From assembly GCA_028714895.1 (NCBI GenBank), contig JAQTLM010000004.1, forward strand, positions 108,167 through 172,166: a stretch of 64,000 nt of DNA, given 5' to 3'. Of this stretch, positions 28,920 to 36,960 are shown piece by piece. Within the stretch, counting starts at the first letter, position 1. Every line of letters begins with the position of its first letter. The translations under genes were made by a program, and so were the position numbers. The notes below the pieces were generated by a model. That model did not search any database, was not told where the DNA came from, and worked only from the letters and a program-made list of their open reading frames with translations. This DNA is from Gallionella sp. (GTDB lineage Bacteria; Pseudomonadota; Gammaproteobacteria; Burkholderiales; Gallionellaceae).

Positions 28920-30401
28920 GTGCGCTTACCGCTATGCTCAGCACCCAATGCCTACCTCCATGAGCACAAATTGAACGCCCTTCCGATACTTCCCCGTCTG
29001 ATGATCGTCGATGACGATCCGCTGATTTGCGAAGGATTGGCGGCTGCACTTGGCAATAGCTTTGAGATACATCTGGCCAAATCGCGCGCCACAGCCATTG
29101 ACTTATTGCGTAAATTACCTGCCCCCCCGCAACTGGCGCTGATCGATTTGGGACTGCCGCCCACTCCGCACCGCCCGGATGAAGGTTTTTACCTGATTGC
29201 CGAATTACTGGCGCATTCGCCGAAAATCAGGATTTTCATCCTGTCCGGACAGGATGAGCAAGGCAACGCGCGCCATGCGCGCGCACTGGGTGCGACAGAT
29301 TTCATCGCCAAGCCTTGTGCGCCGGAAAAAATCAGGAAATACCTTAACGACGCGCTGGCCATCCAAGATGGCAATGATCAACGGGACAAGCAATCGCTTG
29401 GCATCATCGGCCATAGTCCGGCCATACAAGCCCTGCGCAGCCAGATCATGACGTATGCCGCGATGCCTTACCCCGTACTCATCGAGGGGGAGTCCGGTTG
29501 TGGCAAGGAGTTGGTTGCCGCCGCAATACAAAAACTGTCGGGCAACCCAGACGCGCCATTCAAAGTGCTCAACTGCGCCGCGATTTCCCCCACGCTGATC
29601 GAGCCCACCCTATTCGGCCACAGCAAGGGAGCATTCACCGGCGCCACGAGCGCGCAATCCGGTTTTTTTGAGGATGCATCCGCCGGCACGCTGTTCCTTG
29701 ATGAGATCGGCGAATTGCCGCCGGAACTCCAAACCAAACTGCTGAGAGTCCTGGAAAACGGCGAATACCAGCGCATCGGCGAAACCACCACGCGCAAAAG
29801 CCATGCACGCATCATCGCTGCAACCAATCGCAACTTGCGCAATGCAGTCAAAATCGGAACGTTTCGCGATGACTTGTATCATCGCCTGAACGTATTTTCG
29901 ATCACCGTTCCTCCCTTGCGCGAGCTTGGCCAGGACAAGCTGATTCTACTCAACCATTTCCGCGCTTATTACGCGCAGCAAATCGGACAAGCATCTTTCG
30001 AATTGGACACCGAGGCATTGCAGCGCTGGGAACGCTACAGTTTTCCCGGCAACACCCGCGAATTACGCAATATCGTTATCCGGCTGACCGCAAAATATCC
30101 CGGACAAACGGTCAGCGCCATGCAATTACAAGAAGAATTCGATCCACTGGAAACATCCGCGACAGAGGGCAAGGAACAAGTACAACAAAGCCACTACGAC
30201 GAACCGCTTCGACAGGCTCAGGACAGGCTCAGGGCAGGCAATTTCAATCTGGACCGGTACCTGCGCGAACAGGAAGGCCATTACATCGCCGCCGCACTGG
30301 AACTTGCCGCAGGCAACATCAGTGAAGCCGCCAAACTGCTCGGCATCAACCGCACCACGCTGCACAGCCGCATGGATACACATGAGAAACTCAACCAATA
30401 G
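28920..30401 (+). CDS. Sigma-54-dependent response regulator heading the pilus cluster
   Basis: This 493-residue NtrC-type activator has a receiver domain (about 27-145: acidic pocket VDDD, phosphoacceptor in LALIDLGLP, Lys in FIAKP), a sigma-54 AAA+ domain (about 162-390: Walker A GESGCGKELV, GAFTGA loop, Walker B LFLDEIGELP) and a C-terminal Fis-type helix-turn-helix (AAKLLGINRTTLHSRM). No sensor kinase gene is adjacent. It lies 9 bp before the pilus assembly genes and probably controls them, though I found no clear -24/-12 site. The linker before the DNA-binding domain contains an in-frame repeat (30205-30239). The start is uncertain: GTG 28920 or TTG 28971, both before the receiver domain. 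Confidence 0.9.
   Translation: MRLPLCSAPNAYLHEHKLNALPILPRLMIVDDDPLICEGLAAALGNSFEIHLAKSRATAIDLLRKLPAPPQLALIDLGLPPTPHRPDEGFYLIAELLAHSPKIRIFILSGQDEQGNARHARALGATDFIAKPCAPEKIRKYLNDALAIQDGNDQRDKQSLGIIGHSPAIQALRSQIMTYAAMPYPVLIEGESGCGKELVAAAIQKLSGNPDAPFKVLNCAAISPTLIEPTLFGHSKGAFTGATSAQSGFFEDASAGTLFLDEIGELPPELQTKLLRVLENGEYQRIGETTTRKSHARIIAATNRNLRNAVKIGTFRDDLYHRLNVFSITVPPLRELGQDKLILLNHFRAYYAQQIGQASFELDTEALQRWERYSFPGNTRELRNIVIRLTAKYPGQTVSAMQLQEEFDPLETSATEGKEQVQQSHYDEPLRQAQDRLRAGNFNLDRYLREQEGHYIAAALELAAGNISEAAKLLGINRTTLHSRMDTHEKLNQ
30205..30239. repeat. In-frame dispersed repeat in the regulator linker
   Basis: The motif CTTCGACARGYTCAGGACAG, followed by another AGGCTCAGGGCAGG unit, lies within the linker between the AAA+ and DNA-binding domains and encodes PLRQAQDRLRAG. 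A close copy is in the next gene (31336-31366) and a related one in the TPR gene (34234-34283). Confidence 0.65.
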
Positions 30402-30410
30402 GATCATGGC

Positions 30411-31874
30411 ATGTACCTAGAACATTTCGGACTTAACGAGCCGCCATTCAGAATCACGCCCGTGACGGTATTCTTTTTTTCCGGCGCCAATCGCGGCGAA
30501 ATCCTTGATGCGTTGATCTATTCGTTAAGCGAAGCAGAAGGCATCATCAAGGTCAGCGGCGAAGTCGGCAGCGGCAAAACCATGCTATGCCGCATGTTGC
30601 TCGAGCGGCTGCCCAAACATGTCGAAACCATCTACCTCGCCAACCCGAGCCTGTCGCGCGAAGAAATGCTGTATGCGATTGCCGACGCGCTTGGCCTGAG
30701 CATCGACGGCAAGCGCGTCGGTATCATCATGCATAGCATCCAGAACAAACTCGAAGAAAAGGCTCGCGAAGGCAAGCGTATCGTCGTGCTGGTGGATGAA
30801 GCTCACGCCATGCCACTGGATACGCTGGAAGAATTGCGCCTGCTCTACAACTTGCAGGTCGGCAATGCCAAGCTGCTGCAAATCATCCTGTTCGGGCAAC
30901 CGGAACTGAATGCCAAGCTGGATCAACCGAACATGCGCCAACTCAAGGATCGCATCGTCCATCATTTCCACATGCAGCCGCTGTCGCGCAATACCCTCGA
31001 AAATTACCTGATGTTCAGGATGCGTGCCGCCGGCTACCGCGGCCCGGACATTTTTTCGCCGAACGCCATCAAACTCATCGCCGATACGTCCAACGGATTG
31101 ATGCGCCGCATCAACATCCTCGCGGACAAATCGCTGCTGGCCGCCTTCGTTGAAGATACTCACAACATCGAGGCACGGCATGTGCAGGCAGCAATGCGCG
31201 ACAGCGAAATCAAACCCGCCCGTTCCTTACCCGACAAAAAGCTGCTGATGGGAGGCGCGGCAGGCGCACTGCTTTTAATGGGCTTGACGGCCTGGTGGCT
31301 GCTGGACAAACCACCTGCGTCACTTCAACAAGCCACTTCGACAAGTTCAGGACAGGCTCAAGACAGACCACCTGCCCACACATCGGCCCAGCCATCCCCG
31401 GCAATCGCGGCACAGCCGGATAACGCGCCGGCTCCCGCAATCAGCGGAAAAATAAATCAGGCAGCCGTCACCACCAGCCTGGCTTCTCCTCCCCAACCGG
31501 CGGCAAATAATTTGCCTCCGGCGGCCACGCCTGCATCGATAGCAAGTGTTAGCCCGGCAACCGGCAAGTCAAGTCTGTATGAGCAGCGCCTGGTGGCGGG
31601 CAAACAATTGCTCGAACAGAAAAAAGCCGTTGCCAGCATTCAATTATTTTTTAACGAAGAGATAAAGCGGGAGCGCATCGAAGGTTTCCTGAGACGTGCG
31701 GAAGGGCTGGGCAAGCTCTCCGAAATTTATCTGCTGCCGGCCAAATTTGGCGGCAAAGACGGGCTGCGCGTACTCTATGGTGCATACCCATCGATTAATG
31801 CGGCACGTAACGCGATCAATGAATTGCCGCCGCGCTATCAGGAGACTTTCACCGTATCCGTTTACGCCTTTTAG
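30411..31874 (+). CDS. mshM: MshM/ExeA-like AAA ATPase with membrane helix and SPOR domain
   Basis: The 487-residue protein begins with the ExeA/MshM-type signature YLEHFGLNEPPFRITP and an AAA domain with Walker A GEVGSGKTMLCR and Walker B VVLVDEAHAMPL. A membrane helix lies at about residues 279-298 (LLMGGAAGALLLMGLTAWWL), followed by a Pro/Ala/Ser-rich linker and a C-terminal SPOR-like peptidoglycan-binding domain (about 405-487). The fusion would place the ATPase in the cytoplasm and the SPOR domain on septal or denuded peptidoglycan, perhaps helping the secretin cross the wall. The linker holds an in-frame repeat. mshM is used by position and similarity; a SPOR fusion is not standard for that family. 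Confidence 0.85.
   Translation: MYLEHFGLNEPPFRITPVTVFFFSGANRGEILDALIYSLSEAEGIIKVSGEVGSGKTMLCRMLLERLPKHVETIYLANPSLSREEMLYAIADALGLSIDGKRVGIIMHSIQNKLEEKAREGKRIVVLVDEAHAMPLDTLEELRLLYNLQVGNAKLLQIILFGQPELNAKLDQPNMRQLKDRIVHHFHMQPLSRNTLENYLMFRMRAAGYRGPDIFSPNAIKLIADTSNGLMRRINILADKSLLAAFVEDTHNIEARHVQAAMRDSEIKPARSLPDKKLLMGGAAGALLLMGLTAWWLLDKPPASLQQATSTSSGQAQDRPPAHTSAQPSPAIAAQPDNAPAPAISGKINQAAVTTSLASPPQPAANNLPPAATPASIASVSPATGKSSLYEQRLVAGKQLLEQKKAVASIQLFFNEEIKRERIEGFLRRAEGLGKLSEIYLLPAKFGGKDGLRVLYGAYPSINAARNAINELPPRYQETFTVSVYAF
31336..31366. repeat. In-frame dispersed repeat in the MshM-like linker
   Basis: A copy of CTTCGACARGYTCAGGACAG extended by GCTCAAGACAG encodes TSSGQAQDRPP in the low-complexity periplasmic linker. 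It belongs with the copies at 30205-30239 and 34234-34283. Confidence 0.65.
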
Positions 31875-31946
31875 CCTAAAAGGTATATTGAGCCAAACCC
31901 GCAAAGCTGCTAGGCTTCGCACCAATAAGGGATAGGGAGAAAAAGA

Positions 31947-33791
31947 ATGCGCTTACGCAACATATTTTATCTTTGCACAGTCAGCGTAATTCTTGCCGGT
32001 TGCGGCACCAAACCGATCCAGCCATCTGACAAGCATATTCAGCGGAATGCCGAACAACCTGCCACTGCGTCCGGCATTCCGCAAACCATAAAACGCAGCG
32101 TCGTTCTCCCGCCGCCCAAGCCGGTGGCCAAGACGGAAACTTACAGCGTCGTCGTCACCAATGTTTCCGCGCAGGAAATCCTGTTCGCGCTGGCACGCGA
32201 TGCAAAAATCAATCTGGACATCCATCCCGGCATTCAGGGAACGGTCACCCTGAACGCGCTTAACCAGACCCTGCCGCAAATTCTTGCGCGTATCGCCAAG
32301 CAAATCGATATGCGCTATGAACTGGACAATGGCAATCTGAGCGTGATGCCGGATAAACCGTTTTTGAGAACCTATAAAATTGACTTCATCAACATGTCTC
32401 GTGCTGTAAAAAGCAAGATTTCCACATCCACGCAAATCGCCAGCGGTGCGGGAGCTGCGGGGGGGAGCACACTTGCAGGGGATAATTCAGCCTCAACCTC
32501 AGTCACAAGCGACACGCAGAACAATTTGATGCAAAGCTTGATAGACAATGTTAAAGCGATGCTCCTTGATGAAGACTTGTTGCATTATCAAGAACAAGTT
32601 GATTTACAAGCTAAGCAACAAATTCAAGCGAGAGGAACTGGAGCAGTTTCTGGTTCCACCTCTCTCGCCTCGCCAACCAAAAACACCGGAATAGAAATCA
32701 ACCAAGCCGCCAAGGGTGGGCAGGTAAATAGTAGCTCCCGTACTGGCAGTTCAGTCTCAGGAAGCGGCAATCAGGACGTTCAAGGCCAAGGCGAAGCAGT
32801 AGCCAAGAAGGGGGTATATGAACGCGCAGTCAATGTTTTTGCAAATAATGAAACCGGCGTGCTGATTGTTCGAGCCACCAGTCGCCAACATGAAAAAGTT
32901 CAGGAGTTTATCGATAAGGTCATGGCGACGGCGAAACGCCAAGTGCTGATTGAAGCCACGATCGTCGAGGTTCGCCTGAACGACAATTACAAGCAAGGCA
33001 TTAACTGGTCGCTATTACAACGCAACGGTACCGGTTTTCAATTGCGGCAGGTTGCTCCAGCTCCAGCAGGGTTGCTCCCCACCAATGCCAACATTTTCAC
33101 TCTCGACTATCTCAACCCCACGTCCCGACTGGGCAACTTGGCTGCATCGGTTTCCCTGCTGGAATCGTTCGGCAAAGTCAAAATATTGTCCAGCCCCAAG
33201 CTCAGCATAATGAACAACCAGACCGCCACGCTGAAAGTGGCGGACAACAGGGTATATTTCACTATTGACGCCACACTTATCCCGGCAACCACAATCAGCC
33301 CGGCTTCCGTCTCATACACCTCCACCCCCCACACCGTTTCAGTGGGCTTTTTTATGAACGTGACGCCGCAGATTAGTGACAGCGACACGGTAACGCTTAA
33401 CGTACGCCCTACGGTTTCTCGCATTCTCGGTTATGTAAACGACCCAAATCCTTCACTCAAAGCAGCAGGTGTTGTTAACCCCGTTCCGGAAATTCAGTCG
33501 CGCGAGATGGAGTCCATTATCAAAATTGACAGCGGCCAGATCGCCGTACTGGGCGGTTTGATGGAGGATCGTATAGATAACTTCACCGATGAGGTACCCG
33601 GATTATCCAGCATCCCACTGGCGGGCAACCTGTTCAAGAGCCGCAATGACACGACCACCAAGACCGAACTGGTGATCTTCCTGCGCCCGGCCGTCATCAA
33701 GGATGCCAGCATCGACGGCGATTTCAGCGCATATAGCAACATGCTGCCGGATCAGAATTTCTTCAAAGAACCCGCCAACGGCAAGCCTTGA
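31947..33791 (+). CDS. mshL: MshL-type outer-membrane secretin
   Basis: A 614-residue secretin that forms the outer-membrane channel of the pilus or secretion machine. The signal peptide ends in a lipobox (LAGC, Cys19), so it is probably a lipoprotein that reaches the outer membrane unaided or with little help. N-domains follow (NLDIHPGIQGTVTLNALNQT at about 90-110), a Ser/Gly-rich insert (about 165-285) and the C-terminal secretin domain (about 330-600) ending with VPGLSSIPLAGNLFKSR and ELVIFLRP. AGGGAG precedes the ATG. Name based on the surrounding msh-like genes. Confidence 0.92.
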   Translation: MRLRNIFYLCTVSVILAGCGTKPIQPSDKHIQRNAEQPATASGIPQTIKRSVVLPPPKPVAKTETYSVVVTNVSAQEILFALARDAKINLDIHPGIQGTVTLNALNQTLPQILARIAKQIDMRYELDNGNLSVMPDKPFLRTYKIDFINMSRAVKSKISTSTQIASGAGAAGGSTLAGDNSASTSVTSDTQNNLMQSLIDNVKAMLLDEDLLHYQEQVDLQAKQQIQARGTGAVSGSTSLASPTKNTGIEINQAAKGGQVNSSSRTGSSVSGSGNQDVQGQGEAVAKKGVYERAVNVFANNETGVLIVRATSRQHEKVQEFIDKVMATAKRQVLIEATIVEVRLNDNYKQGINWSLLQRNGTGFQLRQVAPAPAGLLPTNANIFTLDYLNPTSRLGNLAASVSLLESFGKVKILSSPKLSIMNNQTATLKVADNRVYFTIDATLIPATTISPASVSYTSTPHTVSVGFFMNVTPQISDSDTVTLNVRPTVSRILGYVNDPNPSLKAAGVVNPVPEIQSREMESIIKIDSGQIAVLGGLMEDRIDNFTDEVPGLSSIPLAGNLFKSRNDTTTKTELVIFLRPAVIKDASIDGDFSAYSNMLPDQNFFKEPANGKP

Positions 33792-33798
33792 GGAACCT

Positions 33799-34959
33799 AT
33801 GAGTCTGCTCCTTGATGCACGCAAAAAATCGCAGCAAGCGCAATCCGCACAGGATGAGGGTCGCGCTTCCCAAACTTCGATGCTCAACCTGGAGGAACAC
33901 CCGAACCCGGTGGCGCCGGAATCAGACACGCGGCCAATTGAAAACGCGCGCAGCGCCGGGCAAAACCTGTTTGCCGCAAAATCCCCGCTTTTCTCTGTCG
34001 GCCGCACACTGCCCAACCGCAATTTATTGCTCGCCCTGGGCGGCACAATTTTGCTGCTCGCGATCGGCGCAGGCTATTTTTGGTATCTCGATTCTGCGAG
34101 CAATACCAAGCCGCTGCACCCCATCAGCGCACCGCCCGTTGCGCCGCCTGCGCAGGCGCAGCCCACACCGCAAGGCGCGCTGGTGCCGGGAATCGCCGGG
34201 CCGGGCGCCGCAGGTACGATTCAGGAATCTCAGCCCTTCGACAAGCCTGTCTTGAGCGAAGCCGAAAGGCTCAGGGCGAGCGGTCAAACTGCCCCGGCTT
34301 CCGTGGCGAACGCTCCCGCCGAGATGCCGCAAGCGCGCGGCAGCCATCCGGCAAGTCCAAACAATACGCCCATACGTATAGAGCAGCGAAGCTTCGAGCC
34401 ACTGGTTAACCCGCTGCTCAATGATGCCTATCTCGCTTATCGGAGCGGCAAGCTGGACGAGGCGCAACAACTGTATTTGACCATGTTCAAGAAAGATGCC
34501 CGGGATGCCGATGCACTGCTTGGTCTGGCAGCCATCGCCCAGCAGCGCGGGGAAGACCAGATGGCAGCGCAGTATTACGCACGCGTGCTGGCGCTGGACC
34601 CACGCAATGCGGTGGCGAATGCCGGGATGTCCGCCCTGACCACGGACGACAACAGCGAAAGCCGCTTGAAAACCCTGCTGCGTGAACAAGGCAATTCAGC
34701 CGCCTTGCATTTTGCATTGGGCAACCTGTACGCCGGGCAATCGCGCTGGGGCGAGGCACAACAGGCCTACTTCAACGCCTATACGCTGGAATCCGGCAAT
34801 GCCGAATACGCCTTCAATCTCGCGGTCAGCCTCGACCACCTCGGACAAAAAAAGTTAGCCGCGCGGCATTATCAGCGCGCCATACAGCTCGACCCATCAA
34901 ACAGCGCGGGCTTCGATCACGCGCAAATTTCACAACACGAGCAAGAGCTGACGCGTTAA
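33799..34959 (+). CDS. mshN: MshN-like membrane protein with TPR repeats
   Basis: The 386-residue protein has a short cytoplasmic N-terminus, one membrane helix (about residues 75-95, LLLALGGTILLLAIGAGYFW), a Pro/Ala-rich linker and periplasmic TPR repeats (about 205-380) with repeated pattern such as NPLLNDAYLAYRSGKLDEAQ. The position after mshL and the domain order match MshN, thought to stabilise pilus machinery. ATG at 33799 lies 7 bp after the mshL stop; an upstream in-frame start would overlap mshL. The linker contains an in-frame repeat at 34234-34283 encoding FDKPVLSEAERLR. Confidence 0.85.
   Translation: MSLLLDARKKSQQAQSAQDEGRASQTSMLNLEEHPNPVAPESDTRPIENARSAGQNLFAAKSPLFSVGRTLPNRNLLLALGGTILLLAIGAGYFWYLDSASNTKPLHPISAPPVAPPAQAQPTPQGALVPGIAGPGAAGTIQESQPFDKPVLSEAERLRASGQTAPASVANAPAEMPQARGSHPASPNNTPIRIEQRSFEPLVNPLLNDAYLAYRSGKLDEAQQLYLTMFKKDARDADALLGLAAIAQQRGEDQMAAQYYARVLALDPRNAVANAGMSALTTDDNSESRLKTLLREQGNSAALHFALGNLYAGQSRWGEAQQAYFNAYTLESGNAEYAFNLAVSLDHLGQKKLAARHYQRAIQLDPSNSAGFDHAQISQHEQELTR
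34234..34283. repeat. In-frame palindromic repeat in the mshN linker
   Basis: This 50-bp segment begins CTTCGACAAGCCTGTC and ends GGCTCAGGGCGAGCGG. The family usually reads as two halves facing each other around CTTGAGCGAAGCCGAAAGG. It encodes FDKPVLSEAERLRAS in frame within a disordered linker. The same repeat family appears in two upstream genes of this cluster. Confidence 0.65.
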
Positions 34960-34965
34960 ATCGCC

Positions 34966-36684
34966 ATGCCAGAAAACCAAAGGATGGGCAACCAACTCCA
35001 ACAACCGCTGGGACGCATGCTGGTCGATAAAGGTGTGATCAGCGACGACCAGTTGCGTATCGCCCTGCAAGAGCAGAACAAGTCGCATCAGCCGCTCGGC
35101 CGCTTACTGGTGCGTCTGGGTTTCCTGTCGGAAGCCACCATCCGCGATGTGTTGTCGGAAAATCTCGGGCAGGAAAGTGTTGACCTCACTGTTATCATCA
35201 TCGACCCGGCCGCGCTGGCGCTTATTCCCAAGGATGTTGCGCGGCGCTACCAATTATTGCCGCTGTCAGTGGATCAGGCCGGCCGCATCCTTACCCTGGC
35301 GATCGCCGATCCGGACAACATCATCGCGCTGGATCAGGTGCGCGCCCTGCTCAAGGATGAATATCGGCTGATTACCCAGCTGGCCAGCGAATCCGACATC
35401 CTGCGCGCGATCGACCAGTACTACGGCTTCGAGCTTTCCATCGACGGCATCCTGCATGAAATCGAGCCGGGCGAGATGGAATACCAGACGCTGCAATCCG
35501 GCGTAAACGAATTCAGCCAGCCGGTGGTGCGCCTGATCGACGCGCTGCTCACCGAGGCGGTGCAGCGCGGCGTTTCCGACATCCACTTCGAGCCGGAAAG
35601 CAGCTTCCTGCGCATCCGCTATCGCGTCGACGGCGTGCTGCGCCAGGTGCGCAGCCTGCACAAGAGCTATTGGCCGGCAATGGTGGTACGGCTGAAAGTA
35701 ATGAGCAACATGAATATCGCCGAGACGCGCGCGCCGCAGGACGGACGCATTTCCCTGCGCCTGTCCGGCCGGCCAATCGATTTTCGGGTGGCTTCGCACC
35801 CCACCACGCATGGCGAAAATATGGTGCTGCGTATCCTGGACCGGCAGAAAGGCATCGTACCGCTCGACCAGATCGGCCTGGACGATACCGCCCTCAACCT
35901 GCTCAAGATGATTATCGCCAAGCCGGAAGGCATCGTGCTGGTCACCGGCCCGACCGGCAGCGGCAAGACCACCACGCTGTATTCCGTGCTGAACCACATC
36001 AACACCGAATCGATCAACATCATGACCCTGGAAGATCCGGTGGAATATCCGATTGCCCTGATTCGCCAGACTTCAATCAATGAGTCCGTCAAGCTGGATT
36101 TCGCCAACGGCATCCGCTCCATGATGCGCCAGGATCCGGACGTCATCCTGGTCGGCGAAATCCGCGACCACCCGACCGCCGAGATGGCGTTCCGTGCCGC
36201 AATGACCGGCCACCAGGTCTATTCGACGCTGCACACCAATTCAGCCATCGGCGCGATCCCGCGCCTGCTCGACATCGGCATCCTGCCTGACATCATGGCC
36301 GGCAACATCATCGGCATCGTGGCGCAACGCCTGATACGCGTGTTGTGCAAGGAATGCAAATACCCGTACCAGCCGGACGCACCGGAACGCAAACTGCTGG
36401 GCATCGCGGCCAATCAGGATATCTCCCTGTACCGCGCAGCCGGTTGCGAAGCCTGCCATCACCAAGGCTACAACGGGCGCATGGCCATCATGGAGTTGCT
36501 GAAGATGGATCATGATCTGGACGATCTGGTTGCTTCCCGCGCCAGCACCAGCAAAATCAAGGAGGTTTCACTCTCCAAGGGATTCCGCCCGCTGGCGATT
36601 GACGGCATCCGGCGCATCATCCAGGGCGTTACCTCGCTTGCGGAAGTCAGCCGCGTGGTGGATCTGACCGACCGGATTGGCTAA
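34966..36684 (+). CDS. mshE: MshE-type pilus extension ATPase
   Basis: The 572-residue GspE/PilB-family ATPase powers pilus assembly at the inner membrane. The N-terminus (about 13-60) has two copies of an MshEN-like motif, LGRMLVDKGVISDDQLRIAL and LGRLLVRLGFLSEATIRDVL, separated by the short spacer typical of c-di-GMP-binding MshE; the Arg that usually opens each motif is Pro here. The catalytic domain has Walker A GPTGSGKTTTLYS (about 328), Walker B DPDVILVGEIRD and a four-Cys zinc site (CKEC near 460, CEAC near 495). Its TAA stop lies in the CTAA repeat flanking the MITE-like element that separates it from mshG. Confidence 0.94.
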   Translation: MPENQRMGNQLQQPLGRMLVDKGVISDDQLRIALQEQNKSHQPLGRLLVRLGFLSEATIRDVLSENLGQESVDLTVIIIDPAALALIPKDVARRYQLLPLSVDQAGRILTLAIADPDNIIALDQVRALLKDEYRLITQLASESDILRAIDQYYGFELSIDGILHEIEPGEMEYQTLQSGVNEFSQPVVRLIDALLTEAVQRGVSDIHFEPESSFLRIRYRVDGVLRQVRSLHKSYWPAMVVRLKVMSNMNIAETRAPQDGRISLRLSGRPIDFRVASHPTTHGENMVLRILDRQKGIVPLDQIGLDDTALNLLKMIIAKPEGIVLVTGPTGSGKTTTLYSVLNHINTESINIMTLEDPVEYPIALIRQTSINESVKLDFANGIRSMMRQDPDVILVGEIRDHPTAEMAFRAAMTGHQVYSTLHTNSAIGAIPRLLDIGILPDIMAGNIIGIVAQRLIRVLCKECKYPYQPDAPERKLLGIAANQDISLYRAAGCEACHHQGYNGRMAIMELLKMDHDLDDLVASRASTSKIKEVSLSKGFRPLAIDGIRRIIQGVTSLAEVSRVVDLTDRIG

Positions 36685-36957
36685 GAAACCTCTGAATATG
36701 ATCCTCATGAACCGCGTTGCTGCCAAATTTGCGATGGATGCTAGGAGCGAACCGCGTCGAATAGCCGTAGCGTATTCGCAAGGTAAGCGACAACGCAGAC
36801 GCGCAAATTTGGCGCAACCCCTTGGGGCACTGGCTTTGCAGGCGGCTGGCTGTGTTGCTCGGCTTGCGAAGGGAATAACCATTCGCTGCACCTCGCGCCT
36901 TGCCCGCCATCCCGCAAAGCCGAGTGCGCGGTCATGCGGATCATATTCAGAGGTTCC
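36685..36957. mobile_element. MITE-like element splitting mshE and mshG
   Basis: A 273-bp element begins GAAACCTCTGAATATGATCC and ends with the near-perfect complement (read inward GGAACCTCTGAATATGATCC); the inverted match continues to about 30 bp with a few differences. CTAA flanks both ends (36681-36684 and 36958-36961), a 4-bp target duplication of YTAR form, as made by IS5-group transposases. A nested inverted pair CCAAATTTGCG/CGCAAATTTGG lies inside. It has no transposase gene. Without it and one CTAA, mshE and mshG would overlap as TAATG. Confidence 0.85.
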
Positions 36958-36960
36958 CTA

